Shown here piece after piece: positions 16,077 through 24,456 of a DNA stretch of 64,000 nucleotides. This stretch comes from Demequina sp. NBRC 110054 (GTDB lineage Bacteria; Actinomycetota; Actinomycetes; Actinomycetales; Demequinaceae). Under the pieces are notes generated by a model. That model saw nothing but the letters and a program-made list of their open reading frames with translations. It was not told where the DNA came from and made no database searches. Numbering within the stretch: position 1 is the stretch's first letter; every line of letters begins with the position of its first letter. Location: assembly GCF_002090115.1 (NCBI RefSeq), contig NZ_BBRK01000004.1:1550001-1614000 (forward strand), given 5' to 3'. The position numbers were made by a program, and so were the translations under genes.

Positions 16077-16733
16077 TCAGGCCGCGTAGTAGATCGAGAG
16101 CGCGACGGCGATGTAGTGGCAGATGAAGCCGGCGATCGTCAGCGCGTGGAAGATCTCGTGGAACCCGAAGTAGCGCGCCGACTTGCCGGGCCACTTGAAG
16201 CCGTAGATGACGGCGCCGATCGTGTAGCACAGGCCGCCCGAGACAATCAGCCACACCACGGCCGCGCCTCCGGCCTCGTAGAACGGGCCGATGAAGCCGA
16301 TCGCGACCCAGCCGAGCGCGACGTAGATCGGCACGTAGACCCATCGCGGGGCGCCGAGCCACAGGATGCGCGACAGCAGGCCCAGGATCGCGCCCGTCCA
16401 CACGATCGCGAGCACCCACTTGCGCGTCGCTCCGTCGAGCAGCATCACCGTCAGCGGCGTGTACGTGCCGGCGATGATGAGGAAGATGTTGGCGTGATCC
16501 ATGCGTCGCAGGACCGCCTGCGCCTGCGGCGACCACTTGCCGCGGTGATACACGGCGGAGGTGCCGAACAGCATCACGGCGGTGGTCGTGAAGATGGCCG
16601 TGGAGGCGCGCGCGGCGAGCGTGGGAGCGAAGACGACGAGCGTCATGCCGGCGAAGTACGCGAGCGGCGCCGCACCCAGGTGGAGCCAGCCGCGCAGCAT
16701 CGGCTTGCCGATGGTGGGGAGGTTCTCTTCCAT
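16077..16733 (-). CDS. Hemolysin III / TrhA family membrane protein
   Basis: The 218-residue protein has seven predicted membrane helices and the family's conserved polar residues: Ser-Ala-Val-Tyr-His-Arg in helix 2-3, Asp-His-Ala-Asn-Ile-Phe-Leu-Ile, and Phe-His-Glu-Ile-Phe-His near the C-terminus. These belong to the PAQR-like metal-binding core. Despite the name, most members are not proven hemolysins; TrhA in E. coli affects membrane lipid homeostasis. A TAACCT hexamer lies about 19 nt upstream of the ATG on the minus strand. Confidence 0.9.
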   Translation of the reverse strand: MEENLPTIGKPMLRGWLHLGAAPLAYFAGMTLVVFAPTLAARASTAIFTTTAVMLFGTSAVYHRGKWSPQAQAVLRRMDHANIFLIIAGTYTPLTVMLLDGATRKWVLAIVWTGAILGLLSRILWLGAPRWVYVPIYVALGWVAIGFIGPFYEAGGAAVVWLIVSGGLCYTIGAVIYGFKWPGKSARYFGFHEIFHALTIAGFICHYIAVALSIYYAA

Positions 16734-16817
16734 GGACCCTACGGTAACGTAGGTTAGGCCCGGGGGTTACGCTGGACCCGCGCCCGCGGGCGCACTCCAC
16801 TCCTGGAAAGGACGGGC

Positions 16818-17579
16818 ATGGGCGTGCGGAGCCTGCTCTACGGTCTGTACGAGCGGCAGTTGGGCGCGGAGCTGCGCGGCGCGACCCTGCCCCGCCACAT
16901 CGGCGTCATCCTCGACGGGAACCGCAGGTGGGCCAAGACCATCGGAGCACCCGCGGCCCACGGCCACCAGAAGGGCGCCGACAAGATCACCGAGGTTCTC
17001 GAGTGGTCGCAGGAGGCCGGGGTCGAGGTCGTGACGCTGTGGCTGCTGTCCACAGACAACCTGGACCGCGATCCGGCGGAGCTCGAGCCGCTGCTCGAGA
17101 TCATCTGCTCGGCGGTCGAGAACCTCGCGCATGACGGCCGCTGGCGCCTGCGCCACGTCGGCGACGCGTCCCTTCTCCCCGCATCGTCCGCCGATCGGAT
17201 CTCCGCCGCCGTCGCGCGCACCGAGGACGCGACCGGCGTGCACGTCAACATCGCGATCGGATACGGCGGCCGGCATGAGATCACCGATGCCGTGCGCTCC
17301 TACCTCCGCGAGTGCGACGAGGAGGGCCTCACGCTCTCGGAGGCCGCAGACCGCCTCAAGGTGGACCACATCGAGGACCACCTCTACACGAAGGGGCAGC
17401 CTGACCCCGACCTCGTGATCCGCACGTCCGGCGAGCAGCGCCTGTCTGGCTTCCTCATGTGGCAGAGCGCGCACACCGAGTTCTACTTCTGCGAGGTCTA
17501 CTGGCCCGCCTTCAGGCGCGTCGACTTCCTCCGCGCGCTGCGCGACTACGCGCTGCGTGAGCGGCGCCTCGGCCGCTGA
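16818..17579 (+). CDS. uppS: cis-prenyltransferase (isoprenyl diphosphate synthase, UppS family)
   Basis: The 253-residue cytosolic enzyme condenses isopentenyl diphosphate in Z configuration. The catalytic Asp33 is in Ile-Leu-Asp-Gly-Asn-Arg-Arg-Trp-Ala-Lys. The C-terminal signature reads Ile-Arg-Thr-Ser-Gly-Glu-Gln-Arg-Leu-Ser-Gly-Phe-Leu and Phe-Tyr-Phe-Cys. Actinobacteria often have two such enzymes; the one encoded beside hemolysin III corresponds by position to the short-chain Z-farnesyl diphosphate synthase of mycobacteria (Rv1086). Whether this one makes C15 or longer products is open. AAAGGAC precedes the ATG. Confidence 0.9.
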   Translation: MGVRSLLYGLYERQLGAELRGATLPRHIGVILDGNRRWAKTIGAPAAHGHQKGADKITEVLEWSQEAGVEVVTLWLLSTDNLDRDPAELEPLLEIICSAVENLAHDGRWRLRHVGDASLLPASSADRISAAVARTEDATGVHVNIAIGYGGRHEITDAVRSYLRECDEEGLTLSEAADRLKVDHIEDHLYTKGQPDPDLVIRTSGEQRLSGFLMWQSAHTEFYFCEVYWPAFRRVDFLRALRDYALRERRLGR

Positions 17580-17777
17580 CCTTCGCGTCCGCGTCGTCAC
17601 CGGGCCGTCGAGGGGCCCAGGTTACGGGGATGTGAATTTAGCGTGTCGGCGTTCCGGAGGCTGATGACACCGGCGTAGTTTCGAAGCGTGGTACCAACTC
17701 GACGCACCGACCCGGTGCCCGACTGACAGAACGCCGTGGGGCGTTCGGCGCCCTGCGGCCTAACGCTGGGAGCCCCT

Positions 17778-19148
17778 GTGACCGCCACCACGCCCCGCAC
17801 CACCCCCCTCACCGACGCCTCGCTCGAGGACGATGTCGCCCTCCGCACGTATGTGCTGGACACGTCGGTGCTCCTGTCGGACCCCCGCGCGATGCGTCGC
17901 TTCGCGGAGCACGCGGTCGTGCTCCCGGTGGTCGTGATCACGGAGCTCGAGGCGAAGCGGCACCACCCCGAGCTGGGGTACTTCGCGCGGTCGGCCCTCA
18001 GGATGCTCGATGAGCAACGGGTCAAGAACGGGACTCTCGACAAGCCGGTGCCGATCAACGAGGCAGGCGGCTCGCTGCGCGTCGAGCTCAACCACACCGA
18101 TCCTGAGGTGCTGCCCAGCGGCTTCCGGCTGGGGGACAACGACACGCGCATCCTCGCGGTCGCCGCGAACCTGAGCGCCGAGGGCCACCACGTCGTCGTC
18201 GTGTCGAAGGACCTGCCGATGCGAGTCAAGGCGTCGGCGCTCGGCATCGAGGCCGAGGAGTACCGCGCCGAGCTCGCGGTCGAGTCCGGCTGGACCGGCA
18301 TGCGCGAGATCCAGGTGACCGACGACCAGATGGGAGCCCTGTGGGAGTCCGAGCGGCTCGACGCTCCGCCCACCTCCGACTGCGGCGAGGACATCAAGTC
18401 GCTTCCCGTCCACACCGGCCTCGTGATCCACTCGCCTCGAGGAAGCGCGCTCGGGCGCGTGACCGATGAGGGCGCGATCCGGCTCGTGCGGGGCGACCAG
18501 GAGGTCTTCGGAGTCCACGGCCGCAGCGCCGAGCAGCGCGTCGCGATCGACCTGCTGCTCGACGACTCGGTGGGCATCGTCTCGATGGGCGGCCGCGCCG
18601 GAACCGGCAAGAGCGCGCTCGCGCTGTGCGCGGGCCTCGAGGCCGTCATGGAGCGCCGCCAGCACAAGAAGATCATGGTCTTCCGCCCGCTCTACGCGGT
18701 CGGTGGCCAGGAACTCGGCTACCTGCCCGGCGACGCTGCGGAGAAGATGAACCCCTGGGCGCAGGCGGTGTTCGACACGCTCGGCGCGATGGTCTCCTCG
18801 GAGGTCGTCGAGGAGGTCATGGCGCGCGGGATGCTCGAGGTGCTGCCGCTCACGCACATCCGCGGCCGCTCGCTCCACGACGCGTTCGTGATCGTCGACG
18901 AGGCGCAGTCGCTCGAGCGCAACGTGCTCCTCACGATGCTCAGCCGCATCGGACAGGACTCGCGCGTGGTCCTCACCCACGACGTCGCGCAGCGCGACAA
19001 CCTCCGCGTCGGCCGCCACGACGGCATCGCCGCGGTGATCGAGGCGCTCAAGGGCCACCCGCTGTTCGCGCACGTCACGCTCGAGCGCTCGGAGCGGTCC
19101 GCGGTCGCGGCGCTCGTGACCGACATGCTCGAGCGGCTCGACCTCTAG
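17778..19148 (+). CDS. PhoH family protein with PIN domain (PhoH2 type)
   Basis: The 456-residue protein joins an N-terminal PIN nuclease domain (about residues 20-160, starting Tyr-Val-Leu-Asp-Thr-Ser-Val-Leu, with Asp-Asn-Asp-Thr-Arg-Ile-Leu) to a C-terminal PhoH ATPase. The ATPase has Walker A Gly-Arg-Ala-Gly-Thr-Gly-Lys-Ser (about residue 275) and Walker B Val-Ile-Val-Asp-Glu-Ala-Gln. PhoH2 proteins are ATP-dependent RNA helicase/ribonucleases. GGGAG precedes the GTG at 17778; an upstream GTG at 17736 is less likely. It is monocistronic and ends before a hairpin with a T-run. Confidence 0.9.
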   Translation: MTATTPRTTPLTDASLEDDVALRTYVLDTSVLLSDPRAMRRFAEHAVVLPVVVITELEAKRHHPELGYFARSALRMLDEQRVKNGTLDKPVPINEAGGSLRVELNHTDPEVLPSGFRLGDNDTRILAVAANLSAEGHHVVVVSKDLPMRVKASALGIEAEEYRAELAVESGWTGMREIQVTDDQMGALWESERLDAPPTSDCGEDIKSLPVHTGLVIHSPRGSALGRVTDEGAIRLVRGDQEVFGVHGRSAEQRVAIDLLLDDSVGIVSMGGRAGTGKSALALCAGLEAVMERRQHKKIMVFRPLYAVGGQELGYLPGDAAEKMNPWAQAVFDTLGAMVSSEVVEEVMARGMLEVLPLTHIRGRSLHDAFVIVDEAQSLERNVLLTMLSRIGQDSRVVLTHDVAQRDNLRVGRHDGIAAVIEALKGHPLFAHVTLERSERSAVAALVTDMLERLDL

Positions 19149-19200
19149 GTCCCGCGCCCACAAGCCTCACCCTCAATCCCTCAGCCAGGGGTGGGATGGA

Positions 19201-19242
19201 CGGGGCCCCGGTCAGCATCCGCCGACTGGGGCCCCGGTTTTC
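19201..19242 (+). terminator. Intrinsic terminator of the PhoH-family gene
   Basis: CGGGGCCCCGGTC pairs with GACTGGGGCCCCG (one mismatch, 10-nt loop), followed by GTTTTC. It is one of the few hairpins here with a clear T-run. Confidence 0.75.
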
Positions 19243-19327
19243 TGTCCGCGGGCGTTCTCTCCTCGCGAGCGCCGCGTGCGCCGCGGTCCGCACCGTGCGC
19301 CCGCGAAGCGCCGTCACCCCTACCGTG

Positions 19328-19394
19328 CGCCCCAGTGGACACTCATTGTCGTTTCCGCGCCACGGCTGCGTCCTAGTGGACGTTTCTGGACCAC
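19328..19394 (-). repeat. 67-bp dispersed element, copy A
   Basis: The minus strand matches copy B at 19991-20057 almost base for base in the last 40 positions (GCGCGGAAACGACAATGAGT, then GTCCACTGGGG). It supplies the last codons and the TAG stop of the acetyltransferase gene, so element and gene overlap by about 22 bases. Confidence 0.8.
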
Positions 19395-19885
19395 CACACC
19401 TCGCCGTCGCGCCTCTCCTCCGTCGCCACGAAGCCAAGCCGCCTCGCGACCCCGGCCGACGCCCGGTGCTCGGGATGGATCCAAGCGCCCACCCGGGTGA
19501 CGCCCCGCTCGCGAAGCCAGTCCAGCATCGTCCCTGTCGCCTCCGTCGCGAGACCCCGCCCCTGGTACGTCGTGGAGACGACCCAGGCCACGTCGGCCTC
19601 CAGCCCGGACGATGCGACCGTCGCCTGGACGTAGCCGGCGAGCGAGGCATCGTCCCTCGCGCGGATGACCCAGTTGAGCCACGCCTCGGTGCCGTCGGGG
19701 GAGGCGTGGGACTCGAAGCGGCGGTACCGGGCCTCGAGATCTGCGGCGGCAGGCGGCTCGCCGCCGGTGAACTCGTAGAGCGCGGAGTCGGCGAGTGCGA
19801 CCGCCATCTCGGAGGCGTGCGCGGCGGTGACCGGCTCGAGAGTCAGGCGCGCGGTCGCGAGAGGCACGGGGACGATGCGGGGCAC
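19373..19885 (-). CDS. GNAT family N-acetyltransferase (RimJ/RimL-like)
   Basis: The 170-residue protein has the RimJ/RimL N-terminal pattern (Thr-Ala-Arg-Leu-Thr-Leu-Glu-Pro-Val) and the acetyl-CoA-binding Gln-Gly-Arg-Gly-Leu-Ala-Thr-Glu-Ala motif around residue 110. It also has Ile-His-Pro-Glu-His-Arg-Ala-Ser and Ala-Arg-Arg-Leu-Gly-Phe. Substrate unknown (protein N-terminus or small molecule). The last seven or so codons lie inside repeat copy A, and copy B lies about 105 bp upstream of its start in inverted orientation, so the gene is bracketed by the element. Three copies of GGACGATGC or its complement lie in the coding sequence. Confidence 0.85.
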   Translation of the reverse strand: MPRIVPVPLATARLTLEPVTAAHASEMAVALADSALYEFTGGEPPAAADLEARYRRFESHASPDGTEAWLNWVIRARDDASLAGYVQATVASSGLEADVAWVVSTTYQGRGLATEATGTMLDWLRERGVTRVGAWIHPEHRASAGVARRLGFVATEERRDGEVWWSRNVH

Positions 19886-19990
19886 GCCGCCAGCCTAGGT
19901 CTCGTCGGTGGGAGGACGGCGCGGTGAGGGTGCGGCGCGGCGAGCGGCGCGGTGGGCGGGCGGCGCGCCTATGCACTGTCCTGGCGGGCG

Positions 19991-20057
19991 GCGGTACAAA
20001 TGCGTCCACCAGGGCGCAGCCGAGGCGCGGAAACGACAATGAGTGTCCACTGGGGCG
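19991..20057 (+). repeat. 67-bp dispersed element, copy B
   Basis: It starts GCGGTACAAATGCGTCC and ends GTGTCCACTGGGGCG. It lies in inverted orientation to copy A, with the acetyltransferase gene between them. The surrounding 19886-20130 spacer holds nothing else recognisable. Confidence 0.8.
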
Positions 20058-20129
20058 CATGGGGTCAGGCGCGGGGCGCGTGGGGCGCGCAAGGGGGCGC
20101 GCCGGCGTAGCGGGAGACAGGGAATGCGA

Positions 20130-20162
20130 GAGCCCCCGCCGCCACGAGGGCGACGGGGGCTC
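20130..20162 (-). terminator. Hairpin after the first siderophore operon
   Basis: GAGCCCCCG pairs with CGGGGGCTC, with partly paired inner bases, 12 bases beyond the stop of the binding-protein gene (minus strand). Confidence 0.65.
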
Positions 20163-20174
20163 AGGGGTCGACGC

Positions 20175-21284
20175 TTAGGACGCGTCGGAGACGAACGGCT
20201 CGATCTCGGTGTCCGGGTCGCCGTCGAGCGCCTGCTCGAGCATCGGCACGAACGCGTCGAGCGAGTACATGACCGACGACGGCGAGTTCGCGAAGAACGC
20301 ACCCTCGAGGATCGAGTCGGTCTGCCACAGGTTGCCGCCCACCGCGGTGGTGTTGAGCGAGTCGAACAGCGGCAGCGCCTCGAGTGCCTCCTGCGAGCCC
20401 TCGGTCGTGGCGACCTGCCACACGATCGAGTCGAGGTCGCCCAGGACGGTGTCGAGCTGCTCGGCGCTGATCTGCATCCACGCCGCCTCGGTGCCCTCGA
20501 TCGACGCGACGTCGAGGCCGAGATTCGCGAGGAACTGGTTGCGGGTGTCGGACGCGGCGTAGACGAACGCCTGGCCCTCGTAGTAGCCGCCGACCTGCGA
20601 GGTGAGGCCCTCCCACTCGGGGTGGGCGTCGCGGACCTCGGCGTAGGCCGCGTCGATGTCGGTGAGGATCGTCTCGGCTTCGGCGGTGGTGCCGGTGACC
20701 GTGGCGAGCAGGTTCAGCTCGTCGGCGAGGGTGACGCCCCACTCGACGGTCTCGTTGCCCTCGGAGTCGGTCGCGGGGCGCGTGATGACGGGCGCGATCT
20801 GCGACAGCAGGTCGTACTCCTCCTGCGTCATCGTGTGGTTCGGGTAGGTCGCGACGATCAGGTCGGGCTCGTAGGACGCGATGAGCTCGGCGTCGTACGT
20901 GGTCGAGCCGGGCTCGAAGGTCTCGGGCTTGGCGCCCGCGGCCTCCATGTCGGCGAGGGCCCACGGGCCGGTGCCGTAGTCGTAGCCCTGCCAGCTGACG
21001 GGCACGGCGACCGGCGCGACGCCGAGTGCGTAGAGGTACTCGTGCTCGTGCGAGCCGAGGGTGACGACGCGCTCGGGCTCGGACTCGACGGTGACCTCGC
21101 CCATGACGGTGTCGACGGTGACGGGGAAGGCGTCGGCGCTCGCCTCGGCCGAGGCAGAGGTGCTCGCGTCCGCGGACGTGGTGGACGACGCCTCGGTGCT
21201 CTCGGTCGACGAGCACGCCGCCATGAGCACAGCCGCGGAGGCCGCCATCGCTGCCGCGGCGAGGCGGCGGGTGGTGGTCTTCAT
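20175..21284 (-). CDS. Siderophore ABC transporter, substrate-binding lipoprotein
   Basis: The 369-residue protein has a twin-Arg-containing signal peptide ending in a Met-Ala-Ala-Cys lipobox (Cys about residue 24). A Ser/Thr-rich linker and a class III (FepB/FhuD-like) periplasmic-binding fold follow; the start of that fold is marked by Pro-Glu-Arg-Val-Val-Thr-Leu-Gly-Ser. It would hold an iron-siderophore at the outer membrane face and deliver it to the permeases encoded upstream. It is the last gene of the minus-strand operon permease-permease-ATPase-binding protein, behind an iron box at 24229. The cognate siderophore is unknown. Confidence 0.88.
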   Translation of the reverse strand: MKTTTRRLAAAAMAASAAVLMAACSSTESTEASSTTSADASTSASAEASADAFPVTVDTVMGEVTVESEPERVVTLGSHEHEYLYALGVAPVAVPVSWQGYDYGTGPWALADMEAAGAKPETFEPGSTTYDAELIASYEPDLIVATYPNHTMTQEEYDLLSQIAPVITRPATDSEGNETVEWGVTLADELNLLATVTGTTAEAETILTDIDAAYAEVRDAHPEWEGLTSQVGGYYEGQAFVYAASDTRNQFLANLGLDVASIEGTEAAWMQISAEQLDTVLGDLDSIVWQVATTEGSQEALEALPLFDSLNTTAVGGNLWQTDSILEGAFFANSPSSVMYSLDAFVPMLEQALDGDPDTEIEPFVSDAS

Positions 21285-21357
21285 GGTGTTCCTTTCCTAG
21301 GGGTTCCGGGGTGGTGACGTTCTGGGGATCAGGGACGATGCAGGGGCCGGGTCGTTC

Positions 21358-22170
21358 TCAGCGCGGCCCGTCGCTCGGGTCGTGGCCGCCGGGCGCGTGC
21401 GCGGGCACGATCACGGGGGTGCCGGTGACGGGGTCGGGGAGCACGCGCACCTCGAGGCCGAACACGTCGCCGACGGTCTCCGCGGTGAGGACCTCGGAGG
21501 CCGGACCGCTCGCGGCGACGCGTCCCTCGGACATCGCAATGACGTGGTGCGCGTAGCGCGCGGCCTGGTGCAGGTCGTGCACGACCATGACGATCGTGCG
21601 CTCCTGGCGGTGGTTGAGCCGGTGCAGGAGGTCCATGACCTCGTACTGGTGCGCGATGTCGAGGTAGGTGGTCGGCTCGTCGAGGATCATGAGCGGCGTG
21701 TCCTGCGCGAGCGCCATCGCGATCCACGCGCGCTGCCGCTGGCCGCCAGAGAGCTCGTCGACGACGGCGTCCTGGATGTCGGTGAGCCCGGTCGAGTGCA
21801 GCGCGGACATCACGGCGGTCTCGTCGGTCGCGCTCCACGGCCGCAGCACCTTCTGGTGCGGCGTGCGCCCGCGCGCGACGAGCTCCTTCACGGTGATCCC
21901 CGCGGGGGCGAGAGGGGACTGCGGGAGCAGTCCGACACGCCTCGCGACCTCGCGCGTGGGGACGCGGTGGATGTCCTCGCCGTCGAGCAGCACGGTGCCG
22001 TCGCTCGGCGTCAGCAGGCGCACGAGCGCGCGCAGCAGCGTCGACTTGCCGCAGCCGTTGGGGCCGATGATCGCGGTGATCTGGCCGTCGGGGATCTCGA
22101 CGTCCACGCCGTGGACGATCGGCGGGCCGCCGTAGCCGATCACGGCGCCCTGGGTCTCGAGCCTTGTCAT
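21358..22170 (-). CDS. Siderophore ABC transporter, ATP-binding protein
   Basis: The 270-residue FepC/FecE-type ATPase has Walker A Gly-Pro-Asn-Gly-Cys-Gly-Lys-Ser-Thr (about residue 40), the Q-loop region Leu-Leu-Pro-Gln-Ser, the signature Leu-Ser-Gly-Gly-Gln-Arg-Gln-Arg, Walker B Met-Ile-Leu-Asp-Glu-Pro-Thr-Thr-Tyr-Leu-Asp, and the switch His. Its ATG overlaps the end of the upstream permease gene by 4 bases (ATGA). The 73-base gap to the binding-protein gene contains one GGGACGATGC. Confidence 0.93.
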   Translation of the reverse strand: MTRLETQGAVIGYGGPPIVHGVDVEIPDGQITAIIGPNGCGKSTLLRALVRLLTPSDGTVLLDGEDIHRVPTREVARRVGLLPQSPLAPAGITVKELVARGRTPHQKVLRPWSATDETAVMSALHSTGLTDIQDAVVDELSGGQRQRAWIAMALAQDTPLMILDEPTTYLDIAHQYEVMDLLHRLNHRQERTIVMVVHDLHQAARYAHHVIAMSEGRVAASGPASEVLTAETVGDVFGLEVRVLPDPVTGTPVIVPAHAPGGHDPSDGPR

Positions 22171-23198
22171 GACTGACCTCCTCGGGATGCGCGCGCCACG
22201 AGCCACAGCAGGTACGGGGCGCCGACGGCGGCGGTGAAGATGCCGACGGGAAGCTGCAGGGTGTCGGGCATCTGCTGCGCGACCTGATCGGCTGCGAGCA
22301 GGAGCACGGCGCCCATGAGCGCGGAAGGGATGAGCGTCACGCCGGCGTTGCGGGTGAGCCGCAGCGCGAGCGCGGGGGCGACGAGGGCGATGAAGCCGAT
22401 CGGGCCGGTGACGGCCACTGCTCCGGCCGCGAGCAGCACCGAGCACACGGCGAGCACGGCGCGCGAGCGGCCCACATGGATGCCGAGCGCCTTCGCGGTG
22501 TCGTCGCCCATCTCGAGCGTGCGCAGCGCGCGGGCGTGCCACAGCACGATCGGCAGCAGCACCGCGAGGACAGCGCCGGCGACCGCGACGTGAGTCCACG
22601 TGCGGCCGGTCACGGAGCCGACGAGCCAGCCGAGCGCGTTGCCCGCGTCGTGCACGTCCATCCGCGTGAGCAGGTACTGCGTGGTGGCGTTCGCGACGAA
22701 GCCCATGGCGATTCCCGCGAGGATCAAGCGAAGCGGGACGATGCCTCGCCGCCACGACAGCGCGAGGATCAGGGCGGAGACGGTCAGCGCGCCGACCACC
22801 GCGCCCGCGGCCGTGACCCACAGCGAGCTCGCGCCGATGAGCCAGATCGTGAGCACCGCCCCCGTGCCGGCGCCCATGCTGATGCCGATGAAGTCAGGCG
22901 AGGCGAGCGGGTTGCGGGTGAGGGACTGCAGGATCGCGCCCGACAGGCCCAGCATCGCGCCCACGAGGATCGCGGTGAAGGCGCGCGGGGCGCGCACCTG
23001 GCCGACGATGAAGTCGCCGGGGGAGCCGACCGAGATTCCGATGGACGCCTTGAGGCCGTCGAGGATCGAGATGTCGGCCTTGCCCGCGGTGAGCGCGATG
23101 ATGAGGAGGCCGAACAGGACCCCTGTGAGCGCGAGTCCGACGACGAACGTGCGTCGGTGCGTCGAGATGCCGAGCGGGCCCAGCCGGAGGATCCTCAC
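22167..23198 (-). CDS. Siderophore ABC transporter permease (FecCD family, FepG-like)
   Basis: The 343-residue membrane protein has about ten helices and FecCD hallmarks: Leu-Gly-Leu-Ser-Gly-Ala-Ile-Leu-Gln-Ser-Leu-Thr-Arg-Asn-Pro-Leu-Ala-Ser-Pro-Asp, and Thr-Gly-Pro-Ile-Gly-Phe-Ile-Ala-Leu near the coupling region. It pairs with the other permease to form the channel. The GTG start at 23198 overlaps the previous stop (GTGA), so translation is probably coupled. A far longer open frame on this strand runs into the neighbouring gene and is not the real start. Confidence 0.9.
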   Translation of the reverse strand: MRILRLGPLGISTHRRTFVVGLALTGVLFGLLIIALTAGKADISILDGLKASIGISVGSPGDFIVGQVRAPRAFTAILVGAMLGLSGAILQSLTRNPLASPDFIGISMGAGTGAVLTIWLIGASSLWVTAAGAVVGALTVSALILALSWRRGIVPLRLILAGIAMGFVANATTQYLLTRMDVHDAGNALGWLVGSVTGRTWTHVAVAGAVLAVLLPIVLWHARALRTLEMGDDTAKALGIHVGRSRAVLAVCSVLLAAGAVAVTGPIGFIALVAPALALRLTRNAGVTLIPSALMGAVLLLAADQVAQQMPDTLQLPVGIFTAAVGAPYLLWLVARASRGGQS

Positions 23199-24190
23199 AG
23201 CTCCACCACCTTCATGCGGCGTGCCATGAGCGCGAAGATGATGCCTCCGAGGAACGCGGTCGTGATGCCGACGCCGATCTCTCCTGGGTAGGCGACGACG
23301 CGTCCGAGGACGTCGCACACGAGCACGAGCGCGGCGCCCCCGAGCGCGCTCACGACGAGCAGCCATGGCAGCGAAGCCCCGACCAGGGCGCGCGCGAGGT
23401 GGGGCACGGCGAGGCCGACGAAGACGATCGGGCCGGCAGCCGCGGTCGCGGCGCCCGCGAGCAGGGTGACGATCACGATGATGAGCGTGCGGGTCGCGCC
23501 GATCCTCACACCGAGCGCGCGGGCGGCGTCCTCTCCAAGCGCGATGGCCTGGAGCTGACGCGAGGCGAGCAGTCCCGCCGCGAGCGAGACGAGCACGATC
23601 CACGCGAGCGCGGACAGATCGTGGTTCTGGCGACCCGTGAGCGAGCCCGCGACCCATAGCCGGTACTGCTCGAGGGTCTGGTCGTTGACGAGCAGGACCG
23701 CATACGTGACGGAGGACACGAGCGCGGTGAAGGCGACGCCTGCGAGTGCGAGTCGGACCGGTGCGCCCGCGGCGGCGCCGCGCGCGCCGATCGCGTACAC
23801 GATGACCGCTGCGAGCCCCGCGCCCGCGAAGGCGACCCACACCTGCGCGCCGAACGTCGTGGCGACGCCGGTCGCCAGGGCGATGACCACGGCGAGCGAC
23901 GCGCCGGCATTGATGCCGAGCAGTCCCGGATCGGCGAAGGGGTTGCGCGTGAGCGACTGCATGAGCGCGCCCGCGACGCCCAGCGCCGCGCCCGCGAGGA
24001 TGCCGATGAGCGTGCGGGACACGCGCAGCTCGCGGACGATCGCCTGCTCGGGGGAGTCCGGGTCGTAGGCCGTGAGCGACTGCCACACCGTGCCGAGGTC
24101 GATCGCGCGCGATCCGACGGCGAGGGAGAGCGCCACGGAGGCGGCCAGCACGATCGCGGCGGCGATCGCGATCAGGGCACGCGTGCGCAT
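23195..24190 (-). CDS. Siderophore ABC transporter permease (FecCD family, FepD-like)
   Basis: The 331-residue membrane protein is the first gene of the operon. It has the FecCD motifs Gly-Ala-Leu-Met-Gln-Ser-Leu-Thr-Arg-Asn-Pro-Phe-Ala-Asp-Pro-Gly and Ala-Gly-Pro-Ile-Val-Phe-Val-Gly-Leu, and about nine or ten helices. GGAG precedes the ATG. A DtxR-type iron box lies 39 bases upstream, so expression should rise when iron is scarce. Confidence 0.9.
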   Translation of the reverse strand: MRTRALIAIAAAIVLAASVALSLAVGSRAIDLGTVWQSLTAYDPDSPEQAIVRELRVSRTLIGILAGAALGVAGALMQSLTRNPFADPGLLGINAGASLAVVIALATGVATTFGAQVWVAFAGAGLAAVIVYAIGARGAAAGAPVRLALAGVAFTALVSSVTYAVLLVNDQTLEQYRLWVAGSLTGRQNHDLSALAWIVLVSLAAGLLASRQLQAIALGEDAARALGVRIGATRTLIIVIVTLLAGAATAAAGPIVFVGLAVPHLARALVGASLPWLLVVSALGGAALVLVCDVLGRVVAYPGEIGVGITTAFLGGIIFALMARRMKVVEL

Positions 24191-24228
24191 GGGGCTCCTT
24201 GGGCTGGCGGCGGCGCGCGGGGGCGCCG

Positions 24229-24247
24229 GTGAGGCTTGCCTAACCTA
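24229..24247 (-). promoter_or_regulatory. DtxR/IdeR-type iron box of the first siderophore operon
   Basis: The minus strand reads TAGGTTAGGCAAGCCTCAC, close to the known actinobacterial iron box TTAGGTTAGGCTAACCTAA. It lies 39 bases before the first permease gene. A DtxR-family regulator is encoded at 36826. Confidence 0.75.
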
Positions 24248-24259
24248 GCCCAGCCAGGG

Positions 24260-24286
24260 GAATTAATACAACATGGGCGTTGTCAA
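24260..24286 (-). promoter_or_regulatory. Candidate promoter of the first siderophore operon
   Basis: On the minus strand a perfect TTGACA (24281-24286) is followed after 15 bases by TAATTC (24260-24265). The spacing is short, so the -10 is uncertain. The iron box begins 12 bases downstream, where bound repressor would block initiation. ACAAC and GTTGT form an inverted repeat across the spacer. The rest of the gap to 24456 holds nothing recognisable. Confidence 0.45.
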
Positions 24287-24456
24287 ATACGTGTCACGGA
24301 TGGCGTGCCACCCGAGCCGACCGGACGCGCCGGACATGGGGAGCGATGCGTGAGTGGGACCGCGCGGGGTGAGGCGAGCTGCTCGTCGGAGCCGACGCGC
24401 TGGATAAGGGGCGCGAACCGGGTCGGTCGGTCGCGAGCGGTGAGCCGAGGTGCGAG

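Noticed and set aside
16750-16759. TAGGTTAGGC half of an iron box before the hemolysin III gene
   Set aside because: The second half-site is missing (CCGGGGGTTACG follows). On the minus strand TAACCT is better explained as a -10 box.
19201-19242. Riboswitch-like structure after the PhoH gene
   Set aside because: A simple GC stem with a T-run and no complex folding; a plain terminator explains it.
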